From NCBI GenBank assembly GCA_015488785.1, contig WFNC01000006.1, positions 1 through 9,783 of the forward strand: a DNA stretch of 9,783 bases, given 5' to 3'. Origin of the DNA: Flavobacteriales bacterium (GTDB lineage Bacteria > Bacteroidota > Bacteroidia > Flavobacteriales_D > Parvicellaceae). The notes under the pieces are model-generated. The model was not told the DNA's origin and made no database searches. It saw only the letters and a list, made by a program, of their open reading frames with translations. Below, in pieces: positions 5,621-9,783 of this stretch. Each line of letters begins with the position of its first letter. Positions within the stretch are counted from its first letter, which is position 1. The translations under genes and the position numbers were made by a program.

Positions 5621-5700
5621 TGAAAAAGATTGAATTAAATCTTGTTGTTCTACTCTGTTTTCAATCGATATCGCAGTGTTATGAAAGTAGGAAAGATTAG
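5620..5700 (+). pseudogene. 26-codon frame resembling an orphaned signal peptide
   Basis: ATG at 5620 to TAG at 5698 encodes 26 residues beginning MKKIELNLVVLLCFQSISQC. It has a lysine-rich start, a hydrophobic core and a Ser-Ile-Ser-Gln boundary, which is the usual form of a Bacteroidota signal peptide, then stops six residues after the Cys. No continuation was seen in the frames after the stop. It may be the stub of a deleted secreted-protein gene, a tiny secreted peptide, or chance. It lies in the 187-nt gap between the ATPase gene and the collar gene and has no convincing promoter. Confidence 0.3.
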
Positions 5701-5764
5701 ATAATCGTAAAACTATTTTCGTTAATCTAAACTAAATAATGTATGCGAGTTTATTTTTCAAGAA

Positions 5765-6481
5765 CTAAAACAAGTTACAATAAACCGTGTCAGAATTAAA
5801 TTTATTAGCCTTGTCTTCAATAAAATTTTGGTGTTTATCAATCAACCAAACGTTTGTGGCGTATTTTAGTGCAATATCTATCTCGTGTGTTGCGCAAATA
5901 ACAGCTTTGTGTTCACTTGTTGCAATTTCTTTCAATAAACTAAAAATAAGCATTCTATTTTTAACATCTAAATGTGCCGTAGGTTCGTCCAAAATAATGA
6001 TTGGCGTGTCTTGTATTAATGCTCTAGCAATTAAAACCTTTTGCTTTTGCCCATCCGACAATTGATTGAAATGCATCTTAATTAAAGCTTCTAATTCAAG
6101 TAGTTTAATGTATTTATCTACGATTTGATTATCTTCAATTTTTAGTTTAGCAAAAAAGTTCAGGTAAGGGATTCTTCCCAAATTAAGAACATCTTTTACT
6201 GTTAAACTTGCATCAAAGTTATTATTGGTAGAAACAATAGAAATTTCCTTAGCTATTTCAGCATGGCTAAATTGCGAAATACTTTTTTCATGAAGAAACA
6301 CATCGCCAATCAATGGCTCTATTTGTCGGGTAATGGTTTTAATTAAAGTTGATTTTCCCGCTCCATTTGCTCCCAATAAAATATTGAAATCTCCTGCGTA
6401 CAAGTTTGTATTTACCTCGCTAATAATTGTGTTTTGATAACCAACACTCAAATTGTTTAATGCTAAAATAACTTTATCCAT
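5765..6481 (-). CDS. ABC transporter ATPase, iron-complex/cobalamin uptake (FecE/BtuD type)
   Basis: The 238-residue protein is a single ATPase domain that powers import through the FecCD permease encoded just upstream. Walker A is GANGAGKST (37-45), the signature is LSDGQ (141-145), Walker B is IIILDEP (161-167) and the H-loop is ATHE (197-200). The signature has Asp in place of the usual second Gly (LSGGQ). The Q-loop region (VSTNNNF, 83-89) lacks an obvious Gln; Bacteroidota members of this group often vary there. The start codon overlaps the permease stop by 8 nt, which indicates translational coupling. It is the last gene of the three-gene operon. The substrate cannot be decided from the ATPase. 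Confidence 0.93.
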   Translation of the reverse strand: MDKVILALNNLSVGYQNTIISEVNTNLYAGDFNILLGANGAGKSTLIKTITRQIEPLIGDVFLHEKSISQFSHAEIAKEISIVSTNNNFDASLTVKDVLNLGRIPYLNFFAKLKIEDNQIVDKYIKLLELEALIKMHFNQLSDGQKQKVLIARALIQDTPIIILDEPTAHLDVKNRMLIFSLLKEIATSEHKAVICATHEIDIALKYATNVWLIDKHQNFIEDKANKFNSDTVYCNLF

Positions 6482-7484
6482 TGCTACTTTTATGTTTTAG
6501 AATGGTTGTAATTATAATTGGAGCCGAAATCAAAGACGTAACAGCGTTGATTGGCAATTGTAATTCAGAAAAGGGAACTTGCGCTATCGTATCGGCAAAA
6601 ATCATAATTAATCCACCTGTCAATCCTGTAATAGGGATTAAATAATTGTGATTGGAAGATCTAACATTTAATTTTACTAAATGAGGAACAGCTAATCCTA
6701 TAAAAGCAATAGGACCACAAAAAGCAGTCACCCCTCCTGTTAAAATTCCAGTACTTAAAACAATCAAAAATCGTGACTTTTGTATATCAATCCCCAATGA
6801 TTGCGCATAATGTTCTCCCATTAATAATGAATTTAAGGGTTTTATTAAAAAAATAGAAATTCCTATTCCCAAAACAACAATAAAGAACAACAAACCAACA
6901 TCTGACAAAGTGGTTGAAGTCGTACTTCCCATAGTCCACAAAATATATTTCTGGATACTATCTGCATCTGTAAAGTATTGTAAAATGGTAACGGTAGCTC
7001 CTATAAAACTACTCAAAATAATTCCTACAATAAGCAATAAAACACCATTCCCAATTCTTGAAGCAATGATTAAAATAACAAACAAAACAGTAATAGAACC
7101 TACTACCGAAGCAAAAGCAATAGAATATCCAGAAGCAAAAGCTGTAATTCCAAAAAGCGTTGCCGACATCGTTACAATTGCCACACCTAAACTAGCTCCT
7201 GCGGTTACGCCCAAAATGGAAGGTCCTGCCAAACTATTCCTAAAATAAGTTTGCATTAAAAGACCCGCCACCGAAAGGCTAACCCCTGCAAAAAGAGCTG
7301 TTAAAATTCTAGGTAAACGAATTTCCAAAACAATAAAATTATAAACCTTCGTAGAATTACCTCCAAACAAAGCGTTCATCACTTCGGAAAAAGGAATCAC
7401 CTCCGAACCAATAAACAAAGCCAAAATAGTTACAACGATTAAGAGCATTGTTAAAAATAGAATATGTTTCAAAGCATTTACCAC
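6474..7484 (-). CDS. FecCD/BtuC-family ABC permease for siderophore, haem or cobalamin import
   Basis: The 336-residue inner-membrane protein has about ten hydrophobic helices and the family landmarks RLPRILTALFAGVSLSVAG (56-74), SLAGPSILGVTAGASLG (84-100), GPIAFIGLAVPHLVK (257-271) and ELQLPINAVTSLISAP (307-322). Two copies normally form the channel, with two ATPases below. The frame opens with GTG at 7484, 7 nt after the stop of the binding-protein gene; the next in-frame ATG is at codon 13 and would cut into the first helix. The 3' end overlaps the ATPase gene. The sequence fits the siderophore/B12 class but does not separate the two substrates. Confidence 0.94.
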   Translation of the reverse strand: MVNALKHILFLTMLLIVVTILALFIGSEVIPFSEVMNALFGGNSTKVYNFIVLEIRLPRILTALFAGVSLSVAGLLMQTYFRNSLAGPSILGVTAGASLGVAIVTMSATLFGITAFASGYSIAFASVVGSITVLFVILIIASRIGNGVLLLIVGIILSSFIGATVTILQYFTDADSIQKYILWTMGSTTSTTLSDVGLLFFIVVLGIGISIFLIKPLNSLLMGEHYAQSLGIDIQKSRFLIVLSTGILTGGVTAFCGPIAFIGLAVPHLVKLNVRSSNHNYLIPITGLTGGLIMIFADTIAQVPFSELQLPINAVTSLISAPIIITTILKHKSSNG

Positions 7485-7491
7485 GTGTCTT

Positions 7492-8643
7492 TTATGGTTT
7501 TATTTTCGTAAAGAAATACAACGAATCTTCATTAATCGTATCGGAAGAGAAAAGATAAATGTAATCTTTTAAAACCAAATCAGCTCTCAACGCACCTTTT
7601 TCTCTGTAATCATTTCCGCCAAGGACAGTAGTTCGTTTCGTATTGTTAAAAATCCTATTCTTTACTGCTTTAACAAACGTACTATAACGCTTATCATTTT
7701 CTATTAACTCTGTTATTGTATTAAAATTGGTATTCAACCAAATCGTAGGATTAGACTGCTTGTTGGCTACGGTTTCAAAACTCAACGGTAAACTTCCCGT
7801 CGATTCATCTCTACTCCATGGGTAAGAACCTTTAGCATCCCTTACAAGTTGAGCTACATAGCTTTTTCCGCCAGGAATATACCACGTTCCGCTATACATT
7901 GTCGAAAACAAAACATTTGATTTTGTTGCTGTCGCCTCATTTTTCAACTGATTGTAATGCTGTTCTATAAAATCAAATATTTTGTTCGCCTCCTCTTCTT
8001 TGTCATACAGCAATCCAAAAACCTTTATCCATTCAGCTTTTCCGAGCGGATGTGTTTCTTTCCAATCGTAATTATTTAGATTCGGAATACCTATTTTTCT
8101 GAGTTTCTCAACCTGCTTTGCCGGCTCTCCTGAAGTTCCAACCGACATGATTAAATCGGGCGCTTGCAAAATAATTTTTTCGATATTCAAATCCCTAAAA
8201 CTTCCAATTTCTTTTATATTCTCAGCTTCTATTTTTTGTAAAAGATCAGGATTATAAATGTAATTTTTAGTTTCTACTGATACAATAGAATTCAATTCCC
8301 CCAACGTGTCAATCATACTCAAATATGAAGTAGAAAAAGGAATTATCTTTTGTATTGGAACGTTTATTATCGTTTCATTTTCTTTAGCAGAATAGGCTAT
8401 ACCCTTTTTTAAAAACACAAATGTTTGCTGTGTCGAAAAACCCTCAAAAGGATTTCTTATAATAAGTTTTTTTACCCCTGAGCTTTCAATAATGTCGAAA
8501 CAAGTAGCATATTGAATACTTGTTTTTTCTACTTTCTTACTAATTTCCTTCTGCTTCTCTTCCTGTTTCTCTTCTTGCTTCTGCTCAACTTCACACGCCA
8601 GAAAAAGGAATATTACAACCGTACAATACAAAAATATTTTCAT
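7492..8643 (-). CDS. Substrate-binding lipoprotein of iron-complex/cobalamin ABC importer (BtuF/FepB-like)
   Basis: The 383-residue precursor has a lipoprotein signal peptide with a lipobox ending LFLAC (Cys17). A charged linker rich in Glu, Gln and Lys (about 18-34) precedes the body of the protein. Residues from about 97 onward resemble the TroA-like helical-backbone fold of class III binding proteins: IIPFSTSYLSMIDTLGEL (100-117), EIGSFRDLNIEKIILQAPDLI (145-165), then a second lobe with GGKSYVAQLVRDAKG (258-272) and LPLSFETVA (285-293). It would capture an iron-siderophore, haem or corrinoid delivered to the periplasm by a TonB-dependent receptor and hand it to the permease. No such receptor gene is in the window. 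It is the first gene of the operon. The extra N-terminal segment (about 40-96) before the binding fold is longer than in E. coli BtuF. Substrate uncertain. Confidence 0.9.
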   Translation of the reverse strand: MKIFLYCTVVIFLFLACEVEQKQEEKQEEKQKEISKKVEKTSIQYATCFDIIESSGVKKLIIRNPFEGFSTQQTFVFLKKGIAYSAKENETIINVPIQKIIPFSTSYLSMIDTLGELNSIVSVETKNYIYNPDLLQKIEAENIKEIGSFRDLNIEKIILQAPDLIMSVGTSGEPAKQVEKLRKIGIPNLNNYDWKETHPLGKAEWIKVFGLLYDKEEEANKIFDFIEQHYNQLKNEATATKSNVLFSTMYSGTWYIPGGKSYVAQLVRDAKGSYPWSRDESTGSLPLSFETVANKQSNPTIWLNTNFNTITELIENDKRYSTFVKAVKNRIFNNTKRTTVLGGNDYREKGALRADLVLKDYIYLFSSDTINEDSLYFFTKIKP

Positions 8644-8665
8644 GCTCTTATTTTAAATGAATTGG

Positions 8666-8673
8666 TAAAGATA
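8666..8673 (-). promoter_or_regulatory. Possible -7 element for the ABC importer operon
   Basis: On the minus strand TATCTTTA is one base off TAnnTTTG and lies 22 nt before the ATG at 8643. No TTG is found at the right distance upstream, so this is weak. Confidence 0.3.
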
Positions 8674-8794
8674 CTGAAACAGATTTGTTTTTCGCCTCCC
8701 TTATTTTCTAATTGCCTATTTTTAATTAAGAATAGTTAGCTTTTTATCTCAGCAACATACATTATCACTGGATATAAGAATGTTAAGTATTTCA

Positions 8795-8943
8795 TTTGGG
8801 CGTTTAAACAGGCTGTCCGTTTGTAGTTTTTGTTTTACAGGAGAGTTACCCTAACCAAAAAAGGAGCTCATAAAATCGCTCTTTTCTGCCAAGGTTAACT
8901 AATTCCTAAAAAACAAAAAGCTATCACTTCCATCCTTAACGCA
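8795..8943 (+). repeat. Structured intergenic repeat, copy B, with a long internal hairpin
   Basis: It shares both ends with copy A: TTTGGGCGTT (8795-8804), GGCTGTCC (8811-8818) and ATCCTTAACGCA (8932-8943). GCGTT (8800-8804) can pair with AACGC (8938-8942). The interior is unlike copy A: the arm 8824-8842 is nearly complementary to 8904-8923 (TAG-TTTTTGTTTT-AGGA core). Nested inside, AGTTA..TAACC (8845-8855) can pair with GGTTAACT (8893-8900), and AAAAGGAGC (8859-8867) with GCTCTTTTCT (8878-8887). The whole can fold into one long interrupted hairpin. The copy lies between divergent genes, whereas copy A lies between convergent genes. Confidence 0.6.
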
Positions 8944-9053
8944 AAACAGTTATCGTCAAATTAACCCTAAGAAAAAGAATAAAAAATGCGTTATTATTAT
9001 TAATATTATTATTGCAAAATAATTAAATTTTACACCAATATTAATCTATAAAC

Positions 9054-9783
9054 ATGAGAATTTTAACTACAATAATATTTACAATCGTCACTTTTAGCTT
9101 TTTTGCACAAGACATTATAATACAGCATTCTGGCGATGAAATAAAAACTAAAATACTAGAAGTAAACGAAACCAACATTAAGTACAAAAAGTTCGAAAAC
9201 ATAGAAGGTCCGACTTATACCATGGAAAAATCTTCTATTTTTATGATTAAATACGAGAATGGAAGTAAAGACGTTTTTAAAACCGACAACACCGCTCAAA
9301 AAAGTACAAAACCACCCAAGGTAAAATCTACTTTTGATTTTAAAGCAAACAGACGTGGTGGTTATTTAGGTATTCGTATTGCAGGTGGGATAAATTCTAA
9401 AGCAAGCAACGATCAGGGATATAAAGCAAGCCTAGATTACGCCAATTATTTCAATAGCAACATTGGTTTTAGAACTGGTATTTCTTTAGATTATTATAAA
9501 GCTAAATATATTTATTCAATTTATTACAATCAAAGTTATTATAAAAATGAATATAGAACAGGAAATGTTGTGTCAGTAGGAATGCCAGTAAAATTAATGG
9601 CAACAACTAATGGTAGATTCGGTTATTATTTTGAAGGAGGACCTACCTTTTATTGGTACAGCGGTAGTTTATCTTCAGTAAATACAAACTACCCTTTTTT
9701 AAGAATGGAATTTGGAATGACGCATGGCGTTCGTTATGATATAAACAAAAACCTTACTATAAATGGAGGTATGAATTACATGG
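9054..9783 (+). CDS. Outer-membrane beta-barrel protein, 3'-partial
   Basis: An ATG at 9054 opens a frame that runs off the right edge after 243 codons. A signal peptide (MRILTTIIFTIVTFSFFAQ) is followed by a short domain of about 60 residues, DIIIQHSGDEIKTKILEVNE through SIFMIKYENGSKDVF. This domain is common at the front of Bacteroidota outer-membrane proteins. A Lys/Thr/Pro-rich linker (about 76-98) comes next. From about residue 102 the sequence alternates aromatic and small residues in strand-like blocks ending near Gly, Tyr or Phe (GGYLGIRIAGGI, NIGFRTGISLDYY, VVSVGMPVKLM, FGYYFEGGPTFYWY, FLRMEFGMTHGVRYDI), as expected for a PorT/OmpA-like barrel. The N-terminal module and barrel give no specific function. 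It is transcribed divergently from the ABC operon, and its promoter is not clear. Confidence 0.8.
   Translation, partial: MRILTTIIFTIVTFSFFAQDIIIQHSGDEIKTKILEVNETNIKYKKFENIEGPTYTMEKSSIFMIKYENGSKDVFKTDNTAQKSTKPPKVKSTFDFKANRRGGYLGIRIAGGINSKASNDQGYKASLDYANYFNSNIGFRTGISLDYYKAKYIYSIYYNQSYYKNEYRTGNVVSVGMPVKLMATTNGRFGYYFEGGPTFYWYSGSLSSVNTNYPFLRMEFGMTHGVRYDINKNLTINGGMNYM

Larger units (their letters stand above)
8644..9053. other. Divergent intergenic gap between the ABC operon and the outer-membrane protein gene
   Basis: I see no credible gene. CTATT (8716-8720) and AATAG (8731-8735), flanked by CTAA and TTAG, form a small bulged hairpin around a TTAATTAA core. Copy B of the structured repeat fills 8795-8943. 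A (TTA)n-like tract at 8991-9013 lies about 40 nt before the outer-membrane protein start, followed by a poor -7-like TAAATTTT (9024-9031). I see no B12-box, and thus no cobalamin riboswitch, ahead of the ABC operon. Confidence 0.55.

Noticed and set aside
5664..5673. CGATATCG-containing palindrome in the gap upstream of the collar gene
   Set aside because: Only 8 bp, inside the signal-peptide-like frame and not positioned relative to a promoter; could easily occur by chance.
8644..8800. Cobalamin riboswitch or Fur box ahead of the ABC importer operon
   Set aside because: No B12-box-like GCCACTG or surrounding paired elements could be read on the minus strand. The only Fur-like half site (TGATAATG near 8760-8770) is isolated and not an inverted repeat.
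8781..8855. 24-codon plus-strand frame starting ATG at 8781
   Set aside because: It runs across the left end of repeat copy B and has no promoter or recognisable protein character; likely chance.
8991..9013. TTA trinucleotide tract as a phase-variation switch for the outer-membrane protein
   Set aside because: The tract is short and interrupted (ATTATTAATATTATT), and no convincing promoter spacing depends on it.

Overview
The window is low-GC DNA from a member of the Bacteroidota, most likely family Flavobacteriaceae. Four things point there: an IPExxxVDY-family protein, a type B (gliding-motility-type) type IX secretion signal at the left edge, several start regions with the Bacteroidota promoter pattern TTG-N16..20-TAnnTTTG, and secreted proteins with flavobacterial signal peptides. 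The genus cannot be named from the sequence alone.

Layout. Bases 1-89 are the last codons of a secreted protein carrying the type B sorting tail, followed by a good hairpin terminator (112-147). Three plus-strand genes follow. The first (333-1025) is an unrecognised seven-helix membrane protein with a CREST-hydrolase-like pattern of conserved residues. The second (1129-2445) is a membrane di-iron monooxygenase of the fatty acid hydroxylase superfamily that closely resembles alkylglycerol monooxygenase. The third (2518-3072) is a CvpA-family membrane protein. A convergent gap (3073-3410) holds copy A of a structured intergenic repeat. On the minus strand come an IPExxxVDY protein (3411-3827) and a secreted fibre-like protein with a phage tail-collar C-terminus and seven regularly spaced HxH motifs (3913-5577). 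Next is a three-gene iron-complex/cobalamin-type ABC importer, transcribed from 8643 to 5765 in the order binding lipoprotein, FecCD permease, ATPase. A divergent gap (8644-9053) holds copy B of the same repeat. A plus-strand outer-membrane beta-barrel protein starts at 9054 and runs off the right edge.

How the genes relate. The ABC genes form one operon, with a 7-nt gap and then an 8-nt overlap. The collar gene and the IPExxxVDY gene each have their own promoter-like sequence. The seven-helix protein and the monooxygenase are adjacent, co-directional and both plausibly act on membrane lipids. The monooxygenase promoter has a perfect 12-bp FNR/CRP-like palindrome about 41 bp upstream of its predicted transcription start. 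No phage, transposase, CRISPR, tRNA or rRNA gene was seen.

The items most worth following are: the two divergent copies of the structured repeat, which keep the same ends but have different internal hairpins; the 17-residue HxH periodicity in the collar protein; the possible lipid-enzyme pair with its palindromic operator; and a 26-codon frame that looks like an orphaned signal peptide (5620-5700).
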